A stretch of 53,733 nucleotides of DNA from an uncultured Merdimonas sp. Lineage in GTDB: Bacteria; Bacillota; Clostridia; Lachnospirales; Lachnospiraceae. The notes under the pieces are model-generated. The model saw only the letters and a program-made list of their open reading frames with translations, did not search any database and was not told where the DNA came from. The position numbers and the translations under genes are program-made. Location: assembly GCA_944375725.1 (NCBI GenBank), contig CALWAZ010000080.1:1-53733 (forward strand), in the 5' to 3' direction. This document shows positions 36,258 through 44,206 of this stretch, one piece after another; positions within the stretch are counted from its first letter, which is position 1; every line of letters starts with the position of its first letter.

Positions 36258-38180
36258 TCAGACATCCAGCTCCGCGTCGCAGGCATGCTCATAAATAAAG
36301 GCTCTTCTGGGCGGGACCTCCGTTCCCATCAGCATCTCGGTTACGCTGGACGCCATACGGGCATCCTCGATCTCCACCCGCTTTAAAATCCGGGTCTCGG
36401 GATTCAGCGTGGTCTCCCAGAGCTGCTCCGGATCCATCTCTCCAAGTCCCTTATACCGCTGCAGCGTAAAGCTTCCCTTATGACGCTTCCGGTACTGCTC
36501 CAGCGCCTTGTCATCATACAGATACTCCTCCTGTCCCCGGGCCGGCATGGCCTTGTACAGCGGCGGCATGGCAATATACACATGACCTTCATAAATCAGA
36601 TCCGCCATAAACCGGTAAAACAGAGTCAGAAGCAGCGTGGAAATATGAGCTCCGTCCACGTCCGCATCTGCCATGATGATAATTTTATCATAACGCAGCT
36701 TTGTAATATCAAAATCATTGCCGTAGCCCTCGGAAAATCCGCAGCCGAAGGCATTGATCATAGCCTTGATCTCCGCGTTCGCCAGAATCTTGTCGATGCT
36801 GGCCTTTTCCACATTCAGAATTTTTCCGCGGATCGGCAGGATCGCCTGAAAATTCCGGTCCCGGGCTGTCTTGGCAGAGCCTCCCGCGGAATCTCCCTCC
36901 ACAATGAAGATCTCGCATTTGGAGGGATCCCGGCTCTCACAGTTGGCCAGCTTTCCATTGGAATCAAAGGAATACTTCTGCTTTGACAAAAGGTTGGTCT
37001 TGGCCCTCTCCTCTGTCTTCCGGATCTTCGCGGCCTTCTCGGCACAGCCGATAACACTCTTGAGTGTCTCCAGATTCCGGTCAAAATACCGGACAATTTC
37101 CTCTCCGGCCACCTTGGACACAGCCCGGGAAGCGTCCTGATTGTCCAGCTTCGTCTTGGTCTGTCCCTCGAACCGGGGAGCCGGATGCTTGATGGAAATG
37201 ACCGCCGTCATGCCGTTCCGCACATCGGCTCCTGTGAAATTCGCGTCTTTTTCCTTCAGAATCCCCAGCTCTCTGGCATAGTTATTGATCACGGTCGTAA
37301 AAACCGTCTTGAAGCCGGTCAGATGGGTGCCGCCCTCCGCGTTGTAAATATTGTTGCAGAAGCCCAGCACATTCTCGTGAAACTCATTCACATACTGGAA
37401 AGCGCCCTCCACTACGATTCCTTCGGACTCGCCCTTAAAATAGATCACATCGTGGATCTTCTCTTTATTTTTATTCAAATCCTCCACAAAGCCTATGATG
37501 CCGTTCTCCTCATGGAACTCCACATGCTCCGTCTGCTCTCCTCTGCGGTCTTCAAAGATGATTGTAAGCTCCGGATTCAGATAGGCGGTCTCGTGGAGAC
37601 GGCTTTTGACCTCCTCAGCCTGAAAGCGGGTCTTTTCAAAAATCTCCGGATCCGGCAGAAAATTGATCTTCGTGCCGGTCTCCTTTGTCTTTCCGATCAC
37701 CGGAAGCAGACCGTCCTTCAGCTCTATGGTGGGCACGCCGCGCTCATAATGGTCATGATGGATATATCCGTCTCTGCTTACCTCGATGTCCAGATAAGTA
37801 GACAGGGCATTCACTACGGAAGAGCCTACCCCGTGCAGTCCGCCGCTGGTTTTGTATACCGAATCGTCAAATTTTCCGCCCGCGTGCAGAGTCGTAAACA
37901 CCAGCCGCTCCGCGGATACCCCCTTGGCATGCAGATCCACGGGAATTCCCCGGCCATTGTCCGCCACCGTACAGGATCCGTCCTTTTCCAGGAAGACCCG
38001 GATCTCGGAGCAGAAGCCTGCCAGATGCTCATCCACGGAATTGTCCACAATCTCATAAATCAGATGGTTCAGTCCCTTTCTGGAAACGCTTCCGATATAC
38101 ATGCCGGGCCGCTTCCGCACGGCCTCCAGGCCTTCCAGGACAGAAATGCTGCCTGCGTCATAGGTCGTTTTCTTTGTCAT
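36258..38180 (-). CDS. Type IIA topoisomerase subunit B (ParE/GyrB-like)
   Basis: ATPase subunit, 640 residues. GHKL motifs: EIVDNSVDEHLAGF, DNGRGIPVD and TLHAGGKFDDSVYKTSGGLH with GVGSSVVNALS. The transducer domain ends in a QTKTKLDN switch loop. The TOPRIM part shows FIVEGDSAGGSAKTARDRNF, then IMADADVDGAHISTLLLT with the metal-binding Asp pair, and the C-terminus RYKGLGEMDPEQLWETTLNP. There is no large insertion in the TOPRIM domain, as expected in Gram-positives. ParE versus GyrB cannot be settled from this subunit alone; the partner lacks a clear GyrA-box. It is first in a unit with the A subunit and the dehydrogenase, and has a promoter containing a palindrome. Confidence 0.92.
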   Translation of the reverse strand: MTKKTTYDAGSISVLEGLEAVRKRPGMYIGSVSRKGLNHLIYEIVDNSVDEHLAGFCSEIRVFLEKDGSCTVADNGRGIPVDLHAKGVSAERLVFTTLHAGGKFDDSVYKTSGGLHGVGSSVVNALSTYLDIEVSRDGYIHHDHYERGVPTIELKDGLLPVIGKTKETGTKINFLPDPEIFEKTRFQAEEVKSRLHETAYLNPELTIIFEDRRGEQTEHVEFHEENGIIGFVEDLNKNKEKIHDVIYFKGESEGIVVEGAFQYVNEFHENVLGFCNNIYNAEGGTHLTGFKTVFTTVINNYARELGILKEKDANFTGADVRNGMTAVISIKHPAPRFEGQTKTKLDNQDASRAVSKVAGEEIVRYFDRNLETLKSVIGCAEKAAKIRKTEERAKTNLLSKQKYSFDSNGKLANCESRDPSKCEIFIVEGDSAGGSAKTARDRNFQAILPIRGKILNVEKASIDKILANAEIKAMINAFGCGFSEGYGNDFDITKLRYDKIIIMADADVDGAHISTLLLTLFYRFMADLIYEGHVYIAMPPLYKAMPARGQEEYLYDDKALEQYRKRHKGSFTLQRYKGLGEMDPEQLWETTLNPETRILKRVEIEDARMASSVTEMLMGTEVPPRRAFIYEHACDAELDV

Positions 38181-38233
38181 CTCTATTCTTCCTCATACCC
38201 GTACAAATGTTCTGTTTATTCGTCAACGATGAT

Positions 38234-38263
38234 AGTATACCACAACATCTAGTGGTTTGACAA
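38234..38263 (-). promoter_or_regulatory. Promoter of the topoisomerase operon, with internal palindrome
   Basis: Minus strand: TTGTCA, 18-bp spacer, TATACT. The spacer is almost filled by an imperfect palindrome, CCACTAGATGTTGTGG (plus coordinates 38240-38255), which matches 12 of 16 positions of the NrdR-box pattern ACACWATATATWGTGT. A repressor bound there would block RNA polymerase. Confidence 0.6.
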
Positions 38264-38818
38264 ACGTATTTTTTCCAGGCGCCCTTGTAAAACAGCAAGG
38301 TAAACACAGGTGCTCAAGGTCACAAACATCTCCAGAAGGCTGGACACAATCCCAATCCGCAGATACAGAAACGCAGAGACGACCGCCGTGGACAGCTGAA
38401 ACAGCTTCTGCCCTGCCATCCGGATTCCCTGCTTTCTTTCCAGCAGAAGCAGAAACCGGTACAGAAAAAAGAACAGGCAGAACGGGCCTCCAAAGGAAGC
38501 CCACACATGAAGCCGGGAAAGAACCGGCACCTTCCCGGGCAGATATGGCAGCCCGATTCCACACAGGAAAAGGACAAGAGAAAGAAAAAGGCAGGCTCTT
38601 CCTGTCCTGTCCTCACATTCTCCATACTCCATCAGCTCTCTTCCGTACAGATAGAAATAAATACCGCTGACCGCGCCCCAGAGCAGGAACAGCGCTCTGT
38701 GCCCTTCCCTGTTTCCGATGACAGAGAAATTTGTCCCTGTCAGGCTGTTTCCCGCTGCCAGGCAGAATGTCAGCGCCGGAATCAGAAAAAAAGAAAAAAA
38801 ATCATAGCTTTTCCGCAT
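38249..38818 (-). CDS. Hypothetical polytopic membrane protein
   Basis: An unrecognised 189-residue protein with about six hydrophobic helices: FFSFFLIPALTFCLAAGNSL, ALFLLWGAVSGIYFYLYG, RACLFLSLVLFLCGIGLPYL, WASFGGPFCLFFFLYRFLLL, and two more in the last 60 residues. Start ATG 38818 has AGAGGAGG upstream. No charged catalytic pattern is seen in the helices. The C-terminus ends in a basic QGRLEKIRLSNH tail. Its promoter (38884-38912) is good and its stop overlaps the topoisomerase promoter, so it is probably monocistronic with some read-through. Function cannot be inferred. Confidence 0.7.
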   Translation of the reverse strand: MRKSYDFFSFFLIPALTFCLAAGNSLTGTNFSVIGNREGHRALFLLWGAVSGIYFYLYGRELMEYGECEDRTGRACLFLSLVLFLCGIGLPYLPGKVPVLSRLHVWASFGGPFCLFFFLYRFLLLLERKQGIRMAGQKLFQLSTAVVSAFLYLRIGIVSSLLEMFVTLSTCVYLAVLQGRLEKIRLSNH

Positions 38819-38883
38819 GCCGTCTCCTCCTCTGCTTTGCCTCCGCTCAAAGCCCCTGCTCAAAATGTTCTGCTCTGCCCTTT

Positions 38884-38912
38884 AGTATACGAAGGTTCCC
38901 GGATATCAGCAA
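38884..38912 (-). promoter_or_regulatory. Promoter of the hypothetical membrane protein
   Basis: Minus strand: TTGCTG, 17-bp spacer, TATACT, about 60 bp before the start codon. Confidence 0.62.
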
Positions 38913-38991
38913 AGCAAGTTCTGGAAAAGCCAGCCTCAGCTTTTGAAAAATGTCCTGAAAAATATCTTTTTGAAAAAAATAAAAAAAATGC

Positions 38992-39020
38992 TTGCAAAAT
39001 GTCAGGTTCTAGTATATACT
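38992..39020 (+). promoter_or_regulatory. Promoter of the tRNA-Glu gene
   Basis: Plus strand: TTGCAA, 17-bp spacer, TATACT, preceded by an A-rich tract (38970-38990) that resembles an UP element. The start site would be near 39027, about 36 bases before the mature tRNA. Confidence 0.75.
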
Positions 39021-39062
39021 AAGCAAGTCGGCAGGCGGGACAGTATAAAACAGCCTGAATGT

Positions 39063-39134
39063 GGTCGATTGGTCAAGCGGTTAAGACGCCGCCCTCTCAC
39101 GGCGGAAACAGGGGTTCGATTCCCCTATCGACTG
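39063..39134 (+). tRNA. tRNA-Glu, anticodon CTC
   Basis: Complete cloverleaf of 72 bases. Acceptor GGTCGAT pairs with ATCGACT with one G-T pair at the first position; the D-stem is GTC/GAC; the anticodon stem is CCGCC/GGCGG around loop CTCTCAC, which places CTC at positions 34-36; the T-stem is AGGGG/CCCCT with loop TTCGATT. The discriminator base is G and CCA is not encoded, so it must be added. It reads the GAG codon. It has its own promoter and terminator and is the only RNA gene I find in the window. Confidence 0.95.
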
Positions 39135-39141
39135 CTTTAAA

Positions 39142-39166
39142 GCTCCTGAAATCCAGGAGCTTTTTT
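39142..39166 (+). terminator. Terminator of tRNA-Glu
   Basis: Stem GCTCCTG/CAGGAGC, 5-base loop, then six T on the plus strand, 8 bp after the tRNA. Confidence 0.92.
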
Positions 39167-39204
39167 CTATATCATATGAAAATAGTCCAGATATCTCTGC
39201 CAGC

Positions 39205-39585
39205 TCACTGCCGTCTGGAAAGCTCGTCTGTAAGACGGATAATCTCGGGAGCAAGCTTTTCCCGCCTTTTCTTCGTAATCCGCGTATACAGCACAGGCGC
39301 AGAGGCCAGCAATCCGATTCCCAGCACTCCGATAATGATTCCGGGAACAAACAGCATATCGGCCCATACCATGGTACAGCACATTCCCACTCCCAAAAGC
39401 AGGGCCCCGATAATTCCTGCCGTCACAGATACGATGGTGCCTGGTTTTGACGCGCTCGCGTCCAGTCTTCTGAGCTGTTCCATCCCGCTCTCTTCCCTGG
39501 GAATATATTTCTGACGAATCTTCTCAATCTCTTTCTGCTGTTCCGCAGAGTAGCTGAAATGAAACGTATTTTTTTCTTCACCCAC
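39205..39585 (-). CDS. Small two-helix membrane protein in a two-component operon
   Basis: A 126-residue protein of unknown family, starting at GTG 39585 with AAAGGAGG 9 bp upstream. Residues 1-50 are hydrophilic (SYSAEQQKEIEKIRQKYIPR). Two hydrophobic helices follow (IVSVTAGIIGALLLGVGMCC and MLFVPGIIIGVLGIGLLASA), then a basic tail with KKRREKLAPEIIRL. Both ends should be cytoplasmic. It lies 14 bp downstream of the 303-residue membrane protein and ends the operon of response regulator, sensor kinase and two membrane proteins. It may be a target or accessory of that system; nothing in the sequence says more. Confidence 0.7.
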   Translation of the reverse strand: MGEEKNTFHFSYSAEQQKEIEKIRQKYIPREESGMEQLRRLDASASKPGTIVSVTAGIIGALLLGVGMCCTMVWADMLFVPGIIIGVLGIGLLASAPVLYTRITKKRREKLAPEIIRLTDELSRRQ

Positions 39586-39599
39586 AGCGGTATCCTCCT

Positions 39600-40511
39600 T
39601 TATATTTCTGAATTATAAAATTTGAGTTTTTTCATTTTTCTTACAGACCGCACAATCATAAAGACAGCCATCAGCAGAACGATGACACATACTGCCCCGC
39701 CTGAGGCCGCGGTCATGACACGGCGGAATCCCGGCTGTTTTTCCCCGAACCGGGAAATCATGGCCGTCTCCAGCGAAAGCATGGAAACCAAAGCAGCTGT
39801 CAGGCTGATGACTTTCGCCGCCGACAGGACAGGACTTCCGTACTTTCTGTATTTCACCAGATTTACGACAGCCGATATCGTAATGTAAAAAGCGTAAGCC
39901 GCCATGGCGTAAATCATCGTTCCCGAATAGGAAAACCCCCGGTTCTTAGTAACAATATAGATCACAATACCCATAAGCGCCTGATTCATCAATAAAAGCA
40001 TGACTCCGCAGGCACGGTAACAGCGGAATTCCGAAATCAGATCCTGTCCCGGCCTTTTCTGATGCACATGGCGTACCAGCACAGCGCGCATGGCAGAAAG
40101 CAGGAAATAGTAGACTGCCAGGGAGACAAACCAGGCAGAACGGTACCGGAATCCGGATGCCAGATTCACCGCCACATAAAGAAGATTTGCCAGCAGACCG
40201 CCGTGAAGGGTAACTTCCGAACGAAACACCGCATCACCCAGCAGGCGCTTTCCCATCGGGTTTTCCCGGATCTTTTTCAGCAGCGGCAGATTTTCGGCTC
40301 CGTTCCTTGCCGCTTCTGCCACTCCCGCCGCTCCCGTAACTGTAATAATCAGGGCATAGGCTGAAAGAAAATAGGAAACATAATCCAGGGCTGATACCTC
40401 CTCTGTCCCCAGCATCACAGCCACAAAAAGGAAGGAGGGCACCGCAATCAGAACAGTCGGCAGAGGCCGCAGAAAAAATATCTTCCTGAAAACCGCATTA
40501 AGGCGTTTCAT
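39600..40511 (-). CDS. Polytopic membrane protein coupled to the sensor kinase
   Basis: A 303-residue membrane protein, not recognised. About eight hydrophobic segments: LPTVLIAVPSFLFVAVMLG near the start, YVSYFLSAYALIITVTGAAG, LHGGLLANLLYVAVNLASG, WFVSLAVYYFLLSAMRAVL, VMLLLMNQALMGIVIYIVT, MIYAMAAYAFYITISAVVN and two further C-terminal ones. A basic tail (VRKMKKLKFYNSEI) ends the protein. The start ATG 40511 has AGGAGG upstream and lies 14 bp inside the 3' end of the sensor kinase gene, which points to linked expression and perhaps a physical complex. A sensor partner or transporter are both possible. Confidence 0.7.
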   Translation of the reverse strand: MKRLNAVFRKIFFLRPLPTVLIAVPSFLFVAVMLGTEEVSALDYVSYFLSAYALIITVTGAAGVAEAARNGAENLPLLKKIRENPMGKRLLGDAVFRSEVTLHGGLLANLLYVAVNLASGFRYRSAWFVSLAVYYFLLSAMRAVLVRHVHQKRPGQDLISEFRCYRACGVMLLLMNQALMGIVIYIVTKNRGFSYSGTMIYAMAAYAFYITISAVVNLVKYRKYGSPVLSAAKVISLTAALVSMLSLETAMISRFGEKQPGFRRVMTAASGGAVCVIVLLMAVFMIVRSVRKMKKLKFYNSEI

Positions 40512-41583
40512 GTCTCTCCCTCCTGAGCTTCACAGTAAAAACGCTTCCCTTTCCCGTCTCACTGCTGACAGCGATTTCACCGTTTACAATATCGATAACC
40601 CTCTTTACCAGGGCAAGTCCCAGGCCGTTCCCCTGGGTCGCGTGGGAGGTGTCTCCCTGGTAAAATTTTTCAAATATATGCTTTCCCACCTGGGGCGGTA
40701 TGCCGCAGCCCGTATCGGCCACCTCCACCACCGCGTATTCTCCCTCTGTTTTCAGAGAAAGCGATATTTTTCCATGAGGCTCCGTAAATTTGACCGCATT
40801 GGAAAACAGATTGTTCCATACCAGAGCCAGCAGCTCCCGGTCTGTCTTCACCTGAACCTCCTCCTCCAGCTCCGTCTCAATCTCCAGCTCTTTCTCCTCC
40901 CAGGCGTTTTCAAAGGAAAGCAGGCATCCGCAGAGCTGCTCACCCAGGTCATAGGTTTCCACATCCGGATAAATCTGCTGGTTTTCCAGCTTGTTCAGCT
41001 TCAGAATATTGGTGATCAGATCCGCGAGCCGCCTGGAGGATTCCGTGACAGCCTTCGCGTACTCCAGCCGTTTTTCTTCTGAAAGCCCCGGCTGCTGAAG
41101 CAAGGTTCCGTAATTCTGTATAACTGCCAGCGGTGTCTTCAGCTCATGGGACACATTGGCGATAAAATCCGTCCGCAGGCTCTCTGTCCCTGCCAGTTCC
41201 TGGGCCATTTTGTTAAAATAGTCCCCGATCACATCAAAGCCATCCATGAAATCCGGACTGTGAAGCGACGGAATACGCACGGAAAAGTTGCCTTTCATAA
41301 TCTGCTCGGACGCTTTTATGATCTGACGCACCGGACGGTCTACCATAATTCTGCGCCGGATTCCATCAATCAGCGTGCACAGCAGACTCAAAAACAGAAT
41401 ATTTGCAAAGGTCAGCTTGGCAGCCTGTTCCACATGGACACGATCCAGCTCAATCCCTGTTTCCCGCGATACCCTGTTCAGAAACAGAAGCATGCAGCAG
41501 GTAATCACAAAAGCCATCAGCAGAAAGAAAGCCAGATAACGCCGGATGGCAAACACTTGGTTTCTTTTTCTGTATTCCTTCAT
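40498..41583 (-). CDS. HAMP-containing sensor histidine kinase
   Basis: Membrane sensor kinase of 361 residues. Two membrane helices (~16-36 and ~58-74) enclose a short ~22-residue extracytoplasmic loop, so little external sensing domain exists. HAMP covers ~75-128. The phosphorylated His is at ~146 in FIANVSHELKTPLAVIQNYG. The ATPase boxes are complete: N-box LVWNNLFSNAVKFTE, G1 VVEVADTGCGIPPQ, F-box FEKFYQGD and G2 TQGNGLGLALVKRVID. Its start overlaps the response regulator stop by 4 bp (ATGA). The tiny loop suggests sensing within the membrane, possibly with the neighbouring membrane proteins, as in BceS-like systems; no ABC transporter is here, however. Confidence 0.93.
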   Translation of the reverse strand: MKEYRKRNQVFAIRRYLAFFLLMAFVITCCMLLFLNRVSRETGIELDRVHVEQAAKLTFANILFLSLLCTLIDGIRRRIMVDRPVRQIIKASEQIMKGNFSVRIPSLHSPDFMDGFDVIGDYFNKMAQELAGTESLRTDFIANVSHELKTPLAVIQNYGTLLQQPGLSEEKRLEYAKAVTESSRRLADLITNILKLNKLENQQIYPDVETYDLGEQLCGCLLSFENAWEEKELEIETELEEEVQVKTDRELLALVWNNLFSNAVKFTEPHGKISLSLKTEGEYAVVEVADTGCGIPPQVGKHIFEKFYQGDTSHATQGNGLGLALVKRVIDIVNGEIAVSSETGKGSVFTVKLRRERHETP

Positions 41584-42254
41584 TTTAATACCGCCTTATA
41601 CCCCAGCCCGTGGACCGTGACAATCTGAAACTCTTCACAGCCTGCAAATTTACTCCTCAGTTTTGTCATATAGACGTCTACCGTCCGAAGCCCGGAGGAC
41701 GTATCTCCGTCCCAGAATTCATCCATCAGCTGAGAACGGGTAAAGGTCTTTTTCGGATAGGAAAGCAGCTTATAAATCAGATTGAATTCCCGTACCGTAA
41801 GCGGAATCTCTTCTCCATCCAGATAGGCCGATCTTTCATCCGCGTCCAGTACCAGCTTCCCGATCTCCAGCTTATGGCTGCTGACAATCTTTGCCCGGCG
41901 CAGCAGCGCCCCGATACGCAGCAGCAGCTCATCCAGATCCACAGGCTTCACCATATAGTCATCGATCCCCGTCTGAAATCCCTTCTGTTTGGAGGCGAAA
42001 TCATCCCGGGCCGTCATAAACAGAATCGGTATCTCCTGATCCTGTCCGCGGACCGTCCTGGCAAACTCAAAACCATCCACATCCGGCATCATGATATCCG
42101 ATATAATCAAATCAAACAAAGAACCTCCGTACATGGCATCATAGGCTTCCCCGGCATTCAGACAGCCCACAGCCTCATATCCATTCTGGCTCAGATAGGA
42201 GCATACGGTATGATTAAGTTCCTTATCATCCTCCACCACCAAGATTTTGAACAT
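41580..42254 (-). CDS. OmpR-family response regulator
   Basis: DNA-binding regulator of 224 residues. The receiver domain has the acidic pocket VVEDDKE at ~7-12, the phosphoacceptor Asp ~53 in LIISDIMMPDVDGFEF, Thr in PILFMTARDDF and Lys in MVKPVDLDELLLRI. The C-terminal winged helix (~128-224) has VLDADERSAYLDGEEIPLTV and RTVDVYMTKLRSKFAG, the PhoB/OmpR recognition region. It is the first gene of the operon. Short direct AACA repeats at an 11-bp interval lie just upstream of the likely promoter, a pattern that fits autoregulation by an OmpR-type protein. Confidence 0.93.
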   Translation of the reverse strand: MFKILVVEDDKELNHTVCSYLSQNGYEAVGCLNAGEAYDAMYGGSLFDLIISDIMMPDVDGFEFARTVRGQDQEIPILFMTARDDFASKQKGFQTGIDDYMVKPVDLDELLLRIGALLRRAKIVSSHKLEIGKLVLDADERSAYLDGEEIPLTVREFNLIYKLLSYPKKTFTRSQLMDEFWDGDTSSGLRTVDVYMTKLRSKFAGCEEFQIVTVHGLGYKAVLK

Positions 42255-42286
42255 GTCTGATACCCCTTTCTCTGTGATCTTCTCCT

Positions 42287-42320
42287 TTTATAGCACAGAT
42301 TTGTTAACGAAATGTTTAAG
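42287..42320 (-). promoter_or_regulatory. Putative promoter and direct repeats ahead of the two-component operon
   Basis: Minus strand: a TATAAA -10 at 42287-42292 with no good -35; in its place TTAAACA and GTTAACA lie with AACA repeated at 11 bp (42303-42320). This fits activation by an OmpR-type regulator. The rest of 42321-42474 shows only AT-rich sequence. Confidence 0.4.
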
Positions 42321-42474
42321 TTCGGGCCAGAAAACAAAAAAATACAGGCCGTTTATCAGGCTCAAATCATCCTCTGCAAAGAATATACGCCTCATTTTCC
42401 TTCACCATCCCCGGTTCTCTAAATAGCTGTTTCCCATTATAATGCCATTCTTCTTATAATACAACGAAAGGACG

Positions 42475-42509
42475 GCGAAAAAACCGACCGGACTTCTCCG
42501 ATCGGTTTT
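42475..42509 (-). terminator. Terminator after the acetamidase remnant
   Basis: Stem AAAACCGA/TCGGTTTT with an inner CGG/CCG pairing, followed by T residues on the minus strand. Still intact although the gene it served is broken. Confidence 0.78.
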
Positions 42510-42543
42510 GTTCTTTCACCGTGCCCCGGCAAAGCCTCAAATA

Positions 42544-43110
42544 TCAAAAAAGACTTCCCAGCACTGCCTTTTTCATCTCCATACGGACTGTGCGTTTCGG
42601 ATCTACCACCTGACAGAACTGCAGGTTTCCCATGGCGCTTAAAAGAATTCCAGCCTCTTCGTACGACAGCCCCAGCTTTTTTTCCACAACCCATGCCATC
42701 GCATCAACAGCTGTAAATACCGCTTTTTCTATGTCCTGATCTGATGCGATCGTATAGCAGCTTTCGCTGTCCTCCAGCATGGGGTTTTCAATGTAAACTC
42801 CCTTCAGTACCTCTACCTTCACCTGTATTTCCGCAGGTATTTCAAGCCCTGTCACCATAATCTCCCCATCCCCCATGCAGGCATGGACATCGCCCATGGC
42901 AAGAAGAGCTCCCTCGTGGAAAACAGGCAGATATAAAACAGCCCCCTCCGCTATTTTCGTATTATCCATATTGCCACCGTGGCTTCCCGGTTCTCCGCAT
43001 GGAACCGCGCCCTCTTTCGGCGCCACACCAATGACGCCAATCATGGGCCTGCATGGGATCTGAATATTTTGTGAAAAGAATGCCGTATTATTTTTTACGG
43101 GAATCTGTTT
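42544..43110 (-). pseudogene. Acetamidase/formamidase, 3' two-thirds only
   Basis: The frame encodes the C-terminal ~190 residues of an acetamidase/formamidase-family enzyme, normally ~300 residues. Family blocks are PMIGVIGVAPKEGAVPCGEP, GSHGGNMDNT, LYLPVFHEGALLAMGDVHAC with MGDGE, and the C-terminal SAMGNLQFCQVVDPKRTVRM. Homology begins at about KQIPVKNNTAFF (~43110); the first ~100 residues are missing and the bases before it continue into eutA sequence. There is no convincing ribosome site at the junction. The remaining frame has no internal stop, so the loss is recent or the remnant is tolerated. I call it a pseudogene, produced by the deletion described for the eutA piece. Confidence 0.8.
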
Positions 43111-43124
43111 CAGCACGCTCTTTT

Positions 43125-43643
43125 TTATCTGTCCTCCCAAAACACTTCTCCATCCCGGAACACGCAAATGTTGGCGGTTCCTCCGCCGATATCCACATTG
43201 GCCGTAATTTTCCCGCTTTCCCGGGAAATACGATCTGCGCCTGCTCCTTTTCCGGCCAGAACCGCTTCCAAATCTGGTCCTGCTTCTGCTGTCACAAAAT
43301 CTCCGGCAAAATCCGCCAGCGCCTGCGCCACCGCACGCGCGTTTCTTTTTCTGGAGCTTTCTCCTGTAATAATAACGGCTCCCATCCGGATCTGCTTCGG
43401 ATCAAAACCGGCATTCCGATACTCACTGGCCACAAGACCGCGGACTGCGCCTTCATCAATATCCCCGCTTTCCTTCAGAGGAGTCTCATAGATCCGGCTG
43501 CGGTAAATAATATCCCTTTTTTTCATCCGTAATTTCGAAGCCCTGCCCCAGCTTTCTTCCTCCTCCAGCAGCAGCCTGCCAAATATCAGCTGCGTGGTGG
43601 AGGTCCCCACATCAATTCCCACACTGAACATACTCCGCTCCAT
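43125..43643 (-). pseudogene. eutA: EutA (ethanolamine ammonia-lyase reactivating factor), 5' third only
   Basis: EutA is an ATP-dependent chaperone that restores the B12 enzyme EutBC. The N-terminus is intact: MFSVGIDVGTSTTQLIFGRL (phosphate-1 motif), then GAVIITGESSRKRNARAV, AGDFVTAEAGPDLEAVLAGK with GAGA, and the second phosphate loop NVDIGGGTANICVFRDGE. After the latter the frame leaves homology, adds FWEDR and stops, at 172 of ~470 residues. GGGGAG precedes ATG 43643. There is no promoter between it and the ybaK terminator 12 bp upstream, so it was once inside an operon. No other eut gene is in the window. The junction to acetamidase sequence is ~43110-43140. Confidence 0.85.
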
Positions 43644-43654
43644 ACTGTTCTCCC

Positions 43655-43700
43655 CAAAAACAAACAGGACAATGAGAGCTGCGAAACTCCATTGTCCTGT
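43655..43700 (-). terminator. Terminator of the putP-ybaK operon
   Basis: Perfect 11-bp stem ACAGGACAATG/CATTGTCCTGT around a 15-base loop, followed on the minus strand by TTTGTTTTTGG. Confidence 0.85.
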
Positions 43701-43714
43701 CCATACTTCTTATT

Positions 43715-44206
43715 CTATTCTGTAATTACATCCGCAAAGCTTCCGCCCACGGCTTTCATCAGATCCTGCGGAGAAAGCTCCATCTGAGATCCCCTCCGTC
43801 CGCCGCTGACCATCACCTTCGGAAGCTTCAGCGCGCTTTCATCCATAACCACCGGAAACTGCTTTTTCATGCCGATACAGGTACAGCCGCCGCGTACGTA
43901 TCCGGTCAGATCCGTCAGTTCCTTCAGCGGCAGCATTTCTATGGCCTTCTCATGAACTGCCTTTGCCGCCTTTTTCAGATCCAGCTCTGCCTCAATGGGA
44001 ATCACAAAGACATAATGTTCCCGGCTCTTCGCCACAGTCACCAGGGTCTTGTACACCATCTCATGGGGCTGGCCCAGCATATCTGCCATACTGACGCCAT
44101 CCAGAAACTCCTCACAGTCGTAGGTATGAACCGTATAGGGAATCTTTTTCTGCTCCAGCAGCCGCATGGCATTGGTTTTTACATCCTTTTCCTTATGCTT
44201 CGCCAC
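43715..44206 (-). CDS. ybaK: Cys-tRNA(Pro)/Cys-tRNA(Cys) deacylase YbaK
   Basis: Trans-editing enzyme that removes Cys (or similar amino acids) from mischarged tRNA-Pro. The 163 residues follow the YbaK/EbsC fold: NAMRLLEQKKIPYTVHTYDC at the start, MVYKTLVTVAKSREHYVFVI, ELDLKKAAKAVHEKAIEMLP with the catalytic-site Lys region, YVRGGCTCIGMKKQFPVVMD, and VSGGRRGSQMELSPQDLMK. The start is GTG 44206, whose G is also the last base of the putP stop (TAGTG), so the genes are translationally coupled. A terminator follows at ~15 bp. Pairing with a proline transporter is of interest, because YbaK corrects errors of prolyl-tRNA synthetase. Confidence 0.93.
   Translation of the reverse strand: MAKHKEKDVKTNAMRLLEQKKIPYTVHTYDCEEFLDGVSMADMLGQPHEMVYKTLVTVAKSREHYVFVIPIEAELDLKKAAKAVHEKAIEMLPLKELTDLTGYVRGGCTCIGMKKQFPVVMDESALKLPKVMVSGGRRGSQMELSPQDLMKAVGGSFADVITE

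Noticed and set aside
43125-43643. A short functional EutA-like protein
   Set aside because: It ends right after the second phosphate loop, leaving out most of the ATPase fold, and joins acetamidase sequence out of frame.
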